Origin: Acidobacteriota bacterium
GTDB taxonomy: Bacteria > Acidobacteriota > UBA4820 > DSQY01
NCBI GenBank assembly: GCA_021787565.1
Contig: JAJYLT010000009.1
Location: forward strand, 37,035 to 101,034
Length of the DNA: 64,000 nucleotides
Direction of reading: 5' to 3'
Shown here: in pieces, positions 43,834-53,441 of the stretch
Numbering within the stretch: position 1 is the stretch's first letter
How the letters are laid out: the number at the start of each line of letters is the position of its first letter
Position numbers and translations under genes: made by a program
The notes under the pieces: model-generated
What the model was told of the DNA's origin: nothing
Database searches by the model: none
Seen by the model: only the letters and a program-made list of their open reading frames with translations

Positions 43834-45015
43834 CTACGCGAGCAGCGCGGGCAGCTCCCCCTGGACCTTGCCGGTGACGACGGCGTCGGAGTCGCGGACG
43901 AGGAGGTTGACCTCGGAGCGGAAGCCGAATCGGCCGGGGAGGTAGATGCCGGGCTCCACGGAGAAGAGCGTGTGCGGCAGGAGGCGGCGCGTGTCGCGGG
44001 TCTCGTAGTCGTCCATGTTGGCGCCGTTGCCGTGGTCCTCCTCGTGGATCGAATGGCCCGTGCGGTGGATGAAGAACTCGCCGAAGCCCGCCCGGTCGAT
44101 CACCTCGCGCGTGGCCCGGTCCACCTCGAAGCCCCGGACGGGGCCGGCGGCCACCGAGAGCCCCTTGGCGATGCCTGCGTCGCGCCCGGCGGCCACCGTA
44201 GCCCAGACCTTGCACTGCTCGTCGGGGACGGCGCTGCCCGTCCAGGCGCACCAGGTGATGTCGGCGTAGACCGAGCCGGCTGCGGTCTCCTTGCCCCAGA
44301 GGTCCAGCAGGAGCACCTGGTCGGGCCGGATCTCCGAGCTGCCGGAGGGGCCCGGCTCGTAGTGCGGGTCCGCGGCGTGGGCGTCCACCCCGACGATGGG
44401 AGGATCGTTGCTCGTGAGGCCGCGTCCCCTCATGAACTCCACCATGGCCTGCTGGAGCGCGTACTCGGTGAGCGGCTCGTCCGTGAAGAGGGCCTCGCGG
44501 ACCTTGGCGAAGGCCATCTCCACGGTGTCCAGAAGGACCGCCATGGCCCGGTAGTGGCCGGCCTCCTGCTCGGGGGAGCAGGTGACCTCGAAGCGGGCCA
44601 CGAGATCGCCCGAGGAGGCCAGCTCCACGCCGGTGGAGCGCAGGAACTCCGCCATCCCCGCATCCAGCCGCCCCAGCGCGGGGATCACGCCGTTGGGAGA
44701 GTACTGGCAGGCCAGGCGCTTCACGCCGGCGAGGGCCTCCTTCAGGCGCGCCTGCCAGCCCTGCCAGGGGCCGTAGAAGAGGAGGCGGCCGGGCAGGGGG
44801 TCCAGGCTGTGGGGCTCGATCTGGTGGCAGAGCCTCAGCGGCTCGCCCTGCGCGGGAATCAGGTAGAACCAGCGGCGGGTGACCATGGCCTTGGAGGAGA
44901 GCCCCAGCACGCTGAGGGCGATGGGGTCGGTGCCCTTGAAATCGGCGAAGAACCAGGCGTCCATGCCTTCGTCCCTGAGGGCCGCCTGGATGCTTCTGAG
45001 GCGATCTTCGTTCAT
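43834..45015 (-). CDS. M24-family metallopeptidase (Xaa-Pro aminopeptidase type)
   Basis: 393 residues. An N-terminal creatinase-like domain (DEGMDAWFFADFKGTDPIAL) precedes the pita-bread catalytic domain. Metal ligands are visible in order: LLLDLWGK (Asp), VYADITW (Asp), HRTGHSIHEEDHG (His), FSVEPGIYLPG (Glu) and FRSEVNLLV (Glu). It should remove N-terminal residues preceding proline or a related peptide bond in the cytoplasm. The gene is convergent with the secreted-protein cluster and divergent from the thioesterase gene. Confidence 0.92.
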   Translation of the reverse strand: MNEDRLRSIQAALRDEGMDAWFFADFKGTDPIALSVLGLSSKAMVTRRWFYLIPAQGEPLRLCHQIEPHSLDPLPGRLLFYGPWQGWQARLKEALAGVKRLACQYSPNGVIPALGRLDAGMAEFLRSTGVELASSGDLVARFEVTCSPEQEAGHYRAMAVLLDTVEMAFAKVREALFTDEPLTEYALQQAMVEFMRGRGLTSNDPPIVGVDAHAADPHYEPGPSGSSEIRPDQVLLLDLWGKETAAGSVYADITWCAWTGSAVPDEQCKVWATVAAGRDAGIAKGLSVAAGPVRGFEVDRATREVIDRAGFGEFFIHRTGHSIHEEDHGNGANMDDYETRDTRRLLPHTLFSVEPGIYLPGRFGFRSEVNLLVRDSDAVVTGKVQGELPALLA

Positions 45016-45145
45016 GATAGGATGAACCTCCTGAAGGGATTATGACGCAAAGGCCCGCCGGGAGAAAGCGGCCGGCGGAAAAGGCGGCCGCGCCGAAGGG
45101 CGGCCGGTCGTTGGAATACCGGATCACCGACGCTGGAGAGAGTCC

Positions 45146-45562
45146 TTGGAATCCTTCCCTTTCGAGACGACCGTGCCGGTCCGGTTCAGCGACCTCGACC
45201 CCATGGGCCACGTGAACAACGCCGTCTACGCCACCTATTGCGAGCAGGGCCGGGTCGCCCTCTTTTCGGAAGTTTTCGACGTACAGGAGGCCGCGGGCTT
45301 CGAGTTCATCCTGGCGCGCCTCGAGATCGACTTCCGCCGTCCGGTATGGATGGGCGATCCGCTTCGGGTGGGCCTGCGCGTCTCCTCGGTGGGAACCACC
45401 TCCTTCGCCTTCGAGTACCGCCTCACGGTCCGCGGCGAGGTGGTGGCCGAGGCGCGCTCCGTCCAGGTCTTCTACGACTACAAACGGCGCGCCAAGGTGC
45501 CCATCCCCGATTTCTTCCGCGACAGGGTTCGGCCCTACCTCGCCCCGGGGGTGTCATGCTGA
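45146..45562 (+). CDS. Acyl-CoA thioesterase, 4HBT hot-dog fold
   Basis: 138 residues from a TTG at 45146, preceded by GGAGAGAG; no ATG lies before the conserved core. The motif VRFSDLDPMGHVNNAVYATY contains the D-x-x-G-H-x-N-N catalytic signature of 4-hydroxybenzoyl-CoA thioesterase-type enzymes, and the C-terminal VVAEARSVQVFYDYKRRAKV is also typical. It hydrolyses an acyl-CoA or acyl-ACP. Its last seven bases overlap the smc start. Confidence 0.9.
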   Translation: MESFPFETTVPVRFSDLDPMGHVNNAVYATYCEQGRVALFSEVFDVQEAAGFEFILARLEIDFRRPVWMGDPLRVGLRVSSVGTTSFAFEYRLTVRGEVVAEARSVQVFYDYKRRAKVPIPDFFRDRVRPYLAPGVSC

Positions 45563-48500
45563 GGCTCAGGGAGGTCGAGCTCTTCGGGTTCAAGTCCTTC
45601 GCGGACCGGACCCGCATCCCCCTTCCCGACGACCTGCTCGTGGTGGTGGGCCCCAACGGATCGGGCAAGAGCAACGTCACCGACGCCGTGCTCTGGGCCC
45701 TGGGGGAGCAGAGCGCCAAGACCCTGCGCGGCCACAAGATGCAGGACGTGATCTTCTCCGGCAGCCACCGCCGGCCCGCCTCGGGCATGGCGGAGGTGCT
45801 CCTCTCCTTCGAGGACGGCGAGGGGACGAAGGTCCAGCTCGGCCGGCGCCTGTTGCGCTCGGGCGAGAGCGCCTACCTCATGGACGGCCGGGGCGTCCGC
45901 CTGAAGGACGCCCAGGAGTTCATGATGCGCTACGGCATCTCCACGCAGGGCACCTTCCTGGTGGAACAGGGGAGGGTGGAGGCGCTGCTGACCGCCAGCG
46001 CCGAGGAGCGCCGCCTCATCTTCGAGGAGGTGGCGGGCATCGCCCACTACAAAGAGAACCGCCGCTCGGCCCTCTCCAAGCTCGAGGCCACGCAGGGAAA
46101 CCTCCTGCGCCTCAACGACATCGTCGCCGAGGTGGAGACCCAGATGGCGGGGCTGAAGCGCCAGGCGGCCAAGGCCGAGCGCTTCATCCGCCTCTCGGAG
46201 GAGCTGCGCACCCGGAGGAGGGCCTTCTGGGGCCGCCTCTACGCGCGGCTGAACGGCAGGCGCGAGGCCCTGGCCCGGGACCTGGACCTCCTCCACGCCG
46301 AGCGGCAGCGGCGCGACACGGCCCTGGCGCAGGTCCAGTCCGAGCTGGAGGAGGCCCGCGAGCACCTGGCGGAGCACGAGAGCTCCCTCCAGGACCTCAT
46401 CCAGCTCATCCACCAGAAGGAGCTGGAGTGCGAGCGCGCCGAGCAGGAGAACAAGCGCCGCACGGAGCACATCCTCACGAGCCGCCAGAGGCTCCAGCAG
46501 ATCGCTTCCGACCGGGAGGACCTCAAGCAGAGGGTCCATTCGGCCGAAACCGAGCAGGAGAAGCTGGCGGAGGAGGTGGGGATCCTGGCCGAGGCGGAGG
46601 CCGACGCGGCGGCGGAGGCGGAGCGGGTCCGGGAGACTCTCGAAGGCAGGCGGGCCGGCCTCCAGGCCCTGGAGCAGGCGCAGGAGGCCCACCGGCAGAA
46701 GCTCTTCGCCTGCGCCCAGGAGCACTCCCGCCTCTCCGAGTCGCTCTCGCGGCTGGAGGAGGACCTCCGGCGCCAGGCCGAGCGCGAGCGCCGCCTCGCC
46801 CGGGAGGACGAGAGCCTGGCCGCCCGCGAACAGGCCCTCGAGGAGACGATCGCCGAAAAGGAGTCCGCCCGGCAGGAGGCCGAGGAGCGGCAGATCCTCC
46901 ACCGCCGCGACCGCGAGGAGGCCCAGGCCGAGGTGGACCGCCTGCAAAGGGAGCTGGAGCGTGCGGCCTCCGATCAGGCCTCGGCCCGGGAGCGAATGGC
47001 CGCCGCCGAGAGCCGGCAGAAGGTCCTCTGCGACCACGAGCGGTCCGTCCGGTCCCAGGCGCACGCCTTTCTGAGCGAGCGGGCCCCCGACGAGATCAAG
47101 AGCACGCTGGCCGAGGGACTGGCCGGTGCGCCGGAGGAGCTCGTGCCCGCCCTGTCGGCGGCCCTCGGAGACCTGTTGGAGGGCTATCTGGGCGGCCGGT
47201 GGGAGTCGGTGCCGGGCCTGCTGGGCGAGCTCCGTGAGGCGAAGGCCGGGCAGGCCCTCTTCTTCCTCGGCGGTGCCCACCCGGGCCGGAGGCCCGCGCA
47301 GAAGCCCAAGGACCGAGGCTTCGAGGGGTGGCTCCACGAAGCCCCCGGCATCCAGGGCGAGCTGGCCGCCCTCCTTCCGACCGTCGCCCTGGCGGCCGAT
47401 GCCGAGGCGGCCCGCCGCATCGCCGAAAGTGAAGGCATCCCGGCGGTGAGCCGGGAGGGCATGCTCGTACACCCGGACGGTTGGGCCCGGGGCGGGGCGG
47501 GCGGGCCCGGCGGGGCCTCCCTCCTGGAGCACCAGAGGGCGCTCCGCTCGGCCGGCAAGGCCGTGGCCCGGGAGCGCTCCGCCCTCGATGCCGCGGCGGC
47601 GAGCTGGGCGGAGCTCAGGGCCGCCCTGGAGAGGGCCCGGATATCCCTGGCCGCGCTCGGCGAGGAGGAGGCTTCCTCCCGCGAGGCGCTCGCCGCCCTT
47701 GAGCGGGAACTCGAGCAGCTCGACGGCGAGCGGCGGCGCTTCTCCGCCTCCCGCCAGCTCCTGGAGGGCGAGGCGGCCCAGGCCCAGGAGGAGCGGGAGG
47801 CCTGGGAGGAGCAGCGCGAAGAGGCCCGGCGCTCCATGGAGCGGGCCAAGAAGGATCAGGCTGCCGCTGAGCGCGAGGCCCACCAAGGCGAGGCGGCCCT
47901 CCAGGAGGCGCGCCGCGCCCTGGAGGCGGCCCACGAATCGGTGGCCGAAAGCCGGGCCCGCCTCGGCGAAACCGGCCAGCGCCACAAGGCGGCGCACGAG
48001 GCCCTGGAGCGCGCCACCGAGTACCGGGCCCAGCTCGATGCGACGGATCTCCGGCTGGCCCAGGAGTCGGACGGCCTCAAGGCGCGGATCGAGGCCCTCA
48101 CCCAGGAGGTGACGGCGGGGGACCGGACCCTGCGCACGCTCCTGCTGGCCATGGAGGAGCAGCGCCAGCGCAAGGGCCGCTTCGAGGAGGACCTGGTGCG
48201 GTTCCAGGAGGAGCTGCAGGGGGTGATCCGGAGGGTGCGGGAGGCCCAGGAGGCCCTGGAGGAGGTTCGGACCGAGGTCTCGCGCAACGAACCGGCCCTG
48301 GCCGCCGTGGAGGCCGACCTCCGGAACCTCACGGAGCGCATGGGGGAGGTCTTCGAGGAGAGCCCCGAAGCCCTCGCCTCGGAGGCCGCGGAGCTCCCGC
48401 CCCTCTCGGAGGAGGAGCGGCAGGAGGAGCAGAAGGCGCTGGCCCGGCTGGAGGAGAAGATCCAGGAGATGGGCGCCGTGAACATGCTCGCCCGGGAGGA

Positions 48501-49095
48501 GTACGCCGAGCTGGAGGCGCGCTTCGGCTTCCTCTCCGGCCAGCGCAAGGACCTCGAGGAGTCGCTCGCCTCCCTCCAGGAGACCATCCGCAAGATCAAC
48601 AAGACCACCCGGGATCGCTTCATGGAGGCCTTCGAGGCCGTGAAGGAGCACTTCGCCGTCCTCTTCCGCGAGGTCTTCGAGGGGGGCGAGGCGCGCCTGA
48701 GCCTGCTGGACGAGCAGAACCCCCTGGAATCGGGCGTGGAGATCTTCGCCCAGCCGCCCGGCAAGAAGCTCCAGAGCCTCCAGCTCCTCTCCGGAGGCGA
48801 GAAGGCCATGGTGGCCCTGGCGTTGCTCTTCGCGCTCTTCCGCTACCGCCCCCAGCCCTTCTTCATCCTAGACGAGGTGGACGCTCCGCTGGACGAGGCC
48901 AACATCAACCGCTTCAACCGCCTGCTCCTCCAGTTCAGGGGGCAGACGCAGTTCCTCGTGGTGAGCCACAACAAGCGCACCATGGAGCTGGCCGAGGTGC
49001 TCTACGGCGTCTCCATGGGCGAGGGTGGCGTCTCGCGGCTGGTCTCCGTCCGGCTGGCCGAGGTGGAGGCGAGCCTGGGCATCGGGCGGGCGTGA
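45556..49095 (+). CDS. smc: Chromosome segregation protein SMC
   Basis: 1179 residues from the ATG at 45556. Walker A GPNGSGKSN (32-40), N-terminal FGFKSFAD, two long coiled coils (rich in Glu, Arg, Ala and Leu) around a hinge (about residues 510-660; ALSAALGDLLEGYLGGRWES), then LLSGGEKAMVALALLFALF (about 1077-1095) and Walker B FFILDEVDAPLDEANINRF. It compacts and segregates the chromosome as a dimer with ScpAB. The start overlaps the thioesterase end and the stop overlaps the next GTG. Confidence 0.97.
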   Translation: MLRLREVELFGFKSFADRTRIPLPDDLLVVVGPNGSGKSNVTDAVLWALGEQSAKTLRGHKMQDVIFSGSHRRPASGMAEVLLSFEDGEGTKVQLGRRLLRSGESAYLMDGRGVRLKDAQEFMMRYGISTQGTFLVEQGRVEALLTASAEERRLIFEEVAGIAHYKENRRSALSKLEATQGNLLRLNDIVAEVETQMAGLKRQAAKAERFIRLSEELRTRRRAFWGRLYARLNGRREALARDLDLLHAERQRRDTALAQVQSELEEAREHLAEHESSLQDLIQLIHQKELECERAEQENKRRTEHILTSRQRLQQIASDREDLKQRVHSAETEQEKLAEEVGILAEAEADAAAEAERVRETLEGRRAGLQALEQAQEAHRQKLFACAQEHSRLSESLSRLEEDLRRQAERERRLAREDESLAAREQALEETIAEKESARQEAEERQILHRRDREEAQAEVDRLQRELERAASDQASARERMAAAESRQKVLCDHERSVRSQAHAFLSERAPDEIKSTLAEGLAGAPEELVPALSAALGDLLEGYLGGRWESVPGLLGELREAKAGQALFFLGGAHPGRRPAQKPKDRGFEGWLHEAPGIQGELAALLPTVALAADAEAARRIAESEGIPAVSREGMLVHPDGWARGGAGGPGGASLLEHQRALRSAGKAVARERSALDAAAASWAELRAALERARISLAALGEEEASSREALAALERELEQLDGERRRFSASRQLLEGEAAQAQEEREAWEEQREEARRSMERAKKDQAAAEREAHQGEAALQEARRALEAAHESVAESRARLGETGQRHKAAHEALERATEYRAQLDATDLRLAQESDGLKARIEALTQEVTAGDRTLRTLLLAMEEQRQRKGRFEEDLVRFQEELQGVIRRVREAQEALEEVRTEVSRNEPALAAVEADLRNLTERMGEVFEESPEALASEAAELPPLSEEERQEEQKALARLEEKIQEMGAVNMLAREEYAELEARFGFLSGQRKDLEESLASLQETIRKINKTTRDRFMEAFEAVKEHFAVLFREVFEGGEARLSLLDEQNPLESGVEIFAQPPGKKLQSLQLLSGGEKAMVALALLFALFRYRPQPFFILDEVDAPLDEANINRFNRLLLQFRGQTQFLVVSHNKRTMELAEVLYGVSMGEGGVSRLVSVRLAEVEASLGIGRA

Positions 49096-50834
49096 GGCGT
49101 TCCGGCGGGACGCCCGGGAGAAAGATCGGCTTGGACAGGCGCACGCGCCCCACCTTTCTTCTTTGGCTGCTGCTGCTCGCGCTCCCGTTGGGGGCGCAAG
49201 AGCTGAGGGTCACTTCGACGGTGGACCGCACCCGGCTGCGGGTGGGGGAGACGCTGGTCTTCACGCTCAGAATCCAGGGGACCAGCCTGGCCATCCCCCA
49301 GCCCGGCCTTCCGCCCTTGCCCGGCTTCAAGTCGGTGGGCACCTACCAATCCCTGGACAACACCGGCAATGGCCGGGTCCTGGCCTTCCACTACCTGCTG
49401 ACCCCCACCGCCTCGGGCCACCTGGAGGTGCCGGACGTGGCGCTGCGAATCGGCGGACAGAGCGTCACCGTGCCGGGCTTCGCGGTGGACGTGGAGACGC
49501 CGGCCCCCCTCGTCGTCCCCCAGGCCGTTCCCGTCCGTCCGAGGCCGAGCGTCTCCCTGGGGCGGGAGATCTTCCTGACGGGGACCCTATCCGCCTCCCG
49601 GGCCTACGTGGGGGAGCCCGTGCTCTACACCCTGCACCTGTTCACGCGGCGCTCGGTGCGGGGGCTGGACATCGTTCAGACCCCCGACTTCTCCGGCTTC
49701 CGAAAGGTGGAGGACCCCAACGCGACGCACTCGCCGACCCGCCAGGTGACGCGGGATTCCCGGGTCTATCTGGACGCCGTCGTGATCCGGGCCATCCTCT
49801 TCCCTCTGGAGGCTGGGCGCCTGAGCGTGGGCCCCTACAGCGCCGAGCTGAAGCTGGAGCCGGACCGGTTCGGCGGCCCGGCGCTCGTCACGGTGGAGGG
49901 CGGCGCGGCGGACCTGCAGGTCCGCCCCATCCCGCCGGCCCCGCCCGGCTTCACCGGAGCGGTGGGCGCCTTCCGGCTCACGGAGGTGACGCCCATCCCC
50001 TCCCGCGCCGAGCTGGGCCAGCCCTTCACCCAGACCCTGCGCATCGAGGGCACCGGCTTCCTGCCGGACCAGCCGCTCACGTGGGCCGTCACGCCCCTCT
50101 TCGACTCCTACCCCCCCACCTCGGAGGACAGCAGCGGCTTCGATCGCGGGAGCTACCGGACGCGGCGGCTCATCAGCCGCTCCTTCCTTCCCAAGGTGGC
50201 GGGGGATGCCACCTTTCCTCCCGCCGTCCTGGTGGTCTTCGATCCCGCCGCCGGGGCCTTCAAGACGCTCCAGGCGGGAGGGGGACGCGTCGTGGTGGCG
50301 GGGGGGAGCTCGGGCGCCCACGCGAGCGTCGAGCTCATGCCCCTCGTCGCGGAGCCGGTGGCCAGCCCGCCGCCGGAGACCCCCATGCCCCTGAGGCTCT
50401 TCCTCACGCTGGCGGCCCTCCCCTTCCTCTGCACCGCCGCCGTGGGGGCGGGGCTCTGGGTCTACACCGCCTTCCTCATGGCCCCCGAGAAGCGCCGGCG
50501 GCGCGGGCTCCACCAGCGCGCCCGCAAGGCCCTGCGGCGGGCCCGCCGGCTCATGGACGTGCGCCACGCGGAGGCCTTCCACGAGCGGCTGTCGGTGGCC
50601 ATGTCGGCCACGCTCGATCTCTGGACCGGACGCCCCACGGCGGGCCTCCAGCGGCCCCAGCTCGGCGAGGCCCTGCGGGAGGCGGCGGTGCCGGAGAGGA
50701 CGGTGGAGAGGGTGATCGGCGTGGTGGACGCCCTCGAGCGGGCCCGCTACGCCCAGGAGCGTCCCACGCGCAAGGAGATGCGGGACCGCTACGCCTCGGT
50801 CTCCCGCTGGGTGAAGGGGGGCCCCGGTGCCTAG
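49092..50834 (+). CDS. BatD-like membrane-anchored protein
   Basis: 580 residues from a GTG at 49092 that overlaps the smc stop (GTGA). A signal peptide (RPTFLLWLLLLALPLGAQ) leads to Ig-like domains with the BatD pattern: TVDRTRLRVGETLVFTLRIQ, ASRAYVGEPVLYTLHLFTRR and RAELGQPFTQTLRIEGTGFL. One membrane helix (LRLFLTLAALPFLCTAAVGA) near residue 440 precedes a basic cytoplasmic tail. In Bacteroidota BatD belongs to the aerotolerance operon; the usual MoxR, DUF58 and VWA partners are not here. Confidence 0.85.
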   Translation: MRRSGGTPGRKIGLDRRTRPTFLLWLLLLALPLGAQELRVTSTVDRTRLRVGETLVFTLRIQGTSLAIPQPGLPPLPGFKSVGTYQSLDNTGNGRVLAFHYLLTPTASGHLEVPDVALRIGGQSVTVPGFAVDVETPAPLVVPQAVPVRPRPSVSLGREIFLTGTLSASRAYVGEPVLYTLHLFTRRSVRGLDIVQTPDFSGFRKVEDPNATHSPTRQVTRDSRVYLDAVVIRAILFPLEAGRLSVGPYSAELKLEPDRFGGPALVTVEGGAADLQVRPIPPAPPGFTGAVGAFRLTEVTPIPSRAELGQPFTQTLRIEGTGFLPDQPLTWAVTPLFDSYPPTSEDSSGFDRGSYRTRRLISRSFLPKVAGDATFPPAVLVVFDPAAGAFKTLQAGGGRVVVAGGSSGAHASVELMPLVAEPVASPPPETPMPLRLFLTLAALPFLCTAAVGAGLWVYTAFLMAPEKRRRRGLHQRARKALRRARRLMDVRHAEAFHERLSVAMSATLDLWTGRPTAGLQRPQLGEALREAAVPERTVERVIGVVDALERARYAQERPTRKEMRDRYASVSRWVKGGPGA

Positions 50835-51576
50835 GCGACCGTCGCTCCTTCTCTTTTGCCTCCTGATCCTCGCCGGGATCAGCGCGCCCCTCAGGGCATC
50901 GGGCGGCCTCATGGCGAGCCAGGCCGCCCGCGCCTACGGCGAGGGCCGCTACGCCGAGGCGGCGCGCCTCTACACCCTGATGGAGGGGGCCGGCCTGGAG
51001 GGGGCCGACGTGCACTACGACCTGGGCAACTGCTACCTCAAGCAGGGCGACCTGGGCCGGGCCATCCTGGAGTACCACCGGGCCCTCCTCTACGATCCCT
51101 CCATGAAGCCCGCCCAGCACAACCTGGAGGTGGCCCGCAGGCTCTTGCCGGCCAGGGTCGCGCGCTGGGAGCCCTCGCCGTGGGAGTCGCTCCTGAGCCG
51201 CGTCCCGGTCCGTTGGCTGGAGGTGCTCGTGCTCCTGCTCGTCTTCCTCGGGAACGGGGCGCTCTGCGTGGCGCTCTTCCTGAACGGCGGCCGGCTACGG
51301 CGGACCCTCGCCGCGGTGGTGCTCGCGACCCTAGTGGGGGCCGGGATCGCCGGGGGCCTGCTGGCCTACGCGCGCTCGGTCCTCCCCACGCACCGTCCCG
51401 CCGTGATCCTCAAGCCCGCCTCCGTCTACCCGCGGCCGGACGCCGCGGGCCAGCCCATGGCCGTCCTGCCCGCGGGGTCCGAGGTCGTGCGGATCGCCCA
51501 GAGCGAGGAGTGGAGCCTGGTGCTCTGGGGCGAGGGCCGCGGGTGGACCCGCTCCGCCGCCGTGGGGGTGCCCTGA
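50827..51576 (+). CDS. BatE-like TPR protein with SH3-type C-terminus
   Basis: 249 residues from a GTG at 50827, overlapping the BatD stop by eight bases. A signal peptide (RRPSLLLFCLLILAGISAPL) is followed by two TPR units (ARAYGEGRYAEAARLYTLME, DVHYDLGNCYLKQGDLGRAI), two membrane helices (LEVLVLLLVFLGNGALCVAL; AVVLATLVGAGIAGGLLAYA) and a C-terminal SH3b-like region (SVYPRPDAAGQPMAVLPAGS, EWSLVLWGEGRGWTR). This is the order seen in BatE proteins. It probably acts with the BatD product in the cell envelope. Confidence 0.83.
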   Translation: MPRRPSLLLFCLLILAGISAPLRASGGLMASQAARAYGEGRYAEAARLYTLMEGAGLEGADVHYDLGNCYLKQGDLGRAILEYHRALLYDPSMKPAQHNLEVARRLLPARVARWEPSPWESLLSRVPVRWLEVLVLLLVFLGNGALCVALFLNGGRLRRTLAAVVLATLVGAGIAGGLLAYARSVLPTHRPAVILKPASVYPRPDAAGQPMAVLPAGSEVVRIAQSEEWSLVLWGEGRGWTRSAAVGVP

Positions 51577-52862
51577 TGCGCCTCTGGAGGCTGGCGGCCC
51601 TGGTCCTGGGAGGCGTGCTCCTCTGCCTGGCGGCGCTCGGAGCCTTTGTGGCCTGGAACCGGAGGGACCTCCTGTGGCTGGCGGCGCCCCCCCCGCCTCC
51701 GGTTCGGCCCGCGCCCCGGATCCCGGCTCCTCCGCCGGAGCCCGTTCCCGCCCCCGTTCCCGCCCCAGCGCCCATCCCGCCGCCGCCCAAGCCCAGGGTC
51801 CTCTCGCTGGACGGCCTCGCCGTCCAGCCTTACGACGGGGAGCTGCGCCTTGACCCCAACGTGATGAAGGTCACCGGCGTCATGGACCAGTCGCTGGTGG
51901 GCGCCGTGAAGGACCTCAAGGACGCCGCCGGGCTCTTCCCCACGGCCGATGACAAGATCACCTTCGTGCTCGTCTCGCAGAAGGACGCCACCTTCCGGCA
52001 GGCCTTCCAGGCCGCCGCCGTGCCGGGAGGGGCCCGCGTGGAGCTGGCGCTGGAGCCCATGGTCCTGGGCTGGTGGGCGCCGCGGCAGGTGCTCGCGGCG
52101 GGCCTAGCGGCCGGGATCCTCGTGCAGGAGGTGCCCTCCTACGCCCAGGCCCCCACCTGGCTGCGGTACGGCATGGCCCTCTACCTCTCCGGCTTCGGTG
52201 ATCTCTACGCCCGGAGGGCCTTCGTGGACAGCGATCTCCCGCCACTCCAGCTCGTGCACCCCCTCGACGAGGCGGGCGACGACGCCTGGGTGGACGGCTG
52301 GCTGGCCTTCAGGGCCTTCACGGCGAGCAAGGGTGACGTCACGGTGGACTCCTGGGTGTCCGCCATGCACGCCGGAGAATCCTGGGACCAGGCCCTGGCC
52401 AGGACCTCCGGGGAGAACGCCCAGGCCTTCGACGCCCGCTATCAGACCTGGAGCAACGCCTATCTCGCGGGCCTCTCGGCCAACCGGCAGGCCCTCCTGG
52501 ACGCCGTGGCCCTTCTCAGGCGGCAGCAGGAACAGGAGGCGCTCCCCCTCCTGGAGCACTTCGTGAAGGAGTACCCCCTCGACCTGTACGCGGGGAACGC
52601 CCGCTACTTCCTCAACTACGCCCGCTACCGTCTGGGCCGCTACGACAGGGCCATCGACGGATTCACCGACCTGCTGACGAACTTTTCCGCCACCACCTGC
52701 TTCCAGGGCAAGGCGCACTACTTCCTGGGGCGATGCTACGAGCTGTCGGGCTACGGCCCCCTGGCCGAGCAGCAGTTCCAGATCGCCGAGCTGGACGCCA
52801 GAAACGCGCTCCTGCTCAAGCTGTGCAAGCGGCGCCTGGCGGAGATCAGGGAGAACCCATGA
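51576..52862 (+). CDS. Membrane-anchored TPR protein with degenerate peptidase-MA-like domain
   Basis: 428 residues; its ATG shares one base with the previous TGA. An N-terminal membrane helix (AALVLGGVLLCLAALGAFVA) and a proline-rich stretch (70 residues) lead to a domain containing APTWLRYGMALYLSGFGDLY. The WLxxGxAxY pattern is typical of the second half of gluzincin peptidase-MA domains, but the HExxH helix expected just before it reads VLAAGLAAGILVQ and has no zinc ligands. C-terminal TPRs follow (YFLNYARYRLGRYDRAIDGF, YFLGRCYELSGYGPLAEQQF). Probably non-catalytic scaffold in the envelope. Confidence 0.75.
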   Translation: MRLWRLAALVLGGVLLCLAALGAFVAWNRRDLLWLAAPPPPPVRPAPRIPAPPPEPVPAPVPAPAPIPPPPKPRVLSLDGLAVQPYDGELRLDPNVMKVTGVMDQSLVGAVKDLKDAAGLFPTADDKITFVLVSQKDATFRQAFQAAAVPGGARVELALEPMVLGWWAPRQVLAAGLAAGILVQEVPSYAQAPTWLRYGMALYLSGFGDLYARRAFVDSDLPPLQLVHPLDEAGDDAWVDGWLAFRAFTASKGDVTVDSWVSAMHAGESWDQALARTSGENAQAFDARYQTWSNAYLAGLSANRQALLDAVALLRRQQEQEALPLLEHFVKEYPLDLYAGNARYFLNYARYRLGRYDRAIDGFTDLLTNFSATTCFQGKAHYFLGRCYELSGYGPLAEQQFQIAELDARNALLLKLCKRRLAEIRENP

Positions 52863-53425
52863 GCGATCCGCCTCGCCCTCTCGTCGTTGGACTCACCGGC
52901 CCCAACGCCGCGGGAAAGGGGGTCGTGGCCGGTGCGCTCAAGGAGCTGGGCTTCGCCTACCACAGCCTCTCGGACGTCGTCCGAGAAGAGGCCGTGGCCC
53001 TGGGCCGCACCGTGGGACGGGACGACCTCATCCGGACCGGCAACGAACTGCGCCGCCGGGGTGGCGCGGGCGTCCTCGCCGAGCGGATGATCGGACGGCT
53101 GGGATCGCGCGACGCGGTGGACTCCATCCGCAACCCCGCCGAGGTGGAGGCGCTCCGCCGCGTGCCGGGCTTCGTGCTCGTGGGGGTCTGGGCGCCCGCC
53201 GAACTGCGCTACGAGCGGGCCAGGGCCCGCCAGGGCCGGGGGGATGCGGTTCAAAGCCTGGAGGCCTTCCTGCGGAAGGAGGCCGAGGAGAACACCTCGG
53301 ACCCCGAGGCCCAGCGGCTGGAGGCCACCTTCGCCCTCGCCGACCGGGTGGTCCGCAACGACGCCACCCTGGAGGAGCTCCGCCGGAACGTCGCGGCGCT
53401 GGCCGCGGAGCTGGAGCGGGCCTGA
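52859..53425 (+). CDS. P-loop kinase-like protein (dephospho-CoA/NMP kinase superfamily)
   Basis: 188 residues; the start overlaps the previous stop (ATGA). Walker A GPNAAGKG (14-21), then HSLSDVVREEAVALGRTVGR, GNELRRRGGAGVLAERMIG, VDSIRNPAEVEALRRVPGFV and a lid-like RYERARARQGRGDAVQSLEA. The VDSIRNP segment is characteristic of a group related to dephospho-CoA kinase and to the N-terminal domain of some deoxycytidylate deaminases. The substrate is probably a nucleotide or cofactor precursor; a true CoaE is less likely given these differences. Confidence 0.75.
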   Translation: MSDPPRPLVVGLTGPNAAGKGVVAGALKELGFAYHSLSDVVREEAVALGRTVGRDDLIRTGNELRRRGGAGVLAERMIGRLGSRDAVDSIRNPAEVEALRRVPGFVLVGVWAPAELRYERARARQGRGDAVQSLEAFLRKEAEENTSDPEAQRLEATFALADRVVRNDATLEELRRNVAALAAELERA

Positions 53426-53441
53426 GCCCGCGGGAGGGCCC

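Noticed and set aside
45535..48651. 1038-residue open frame antisense to smc
   Set aside because: GC-driven shadow; the plus strand encodes a full SMC with all motifs.
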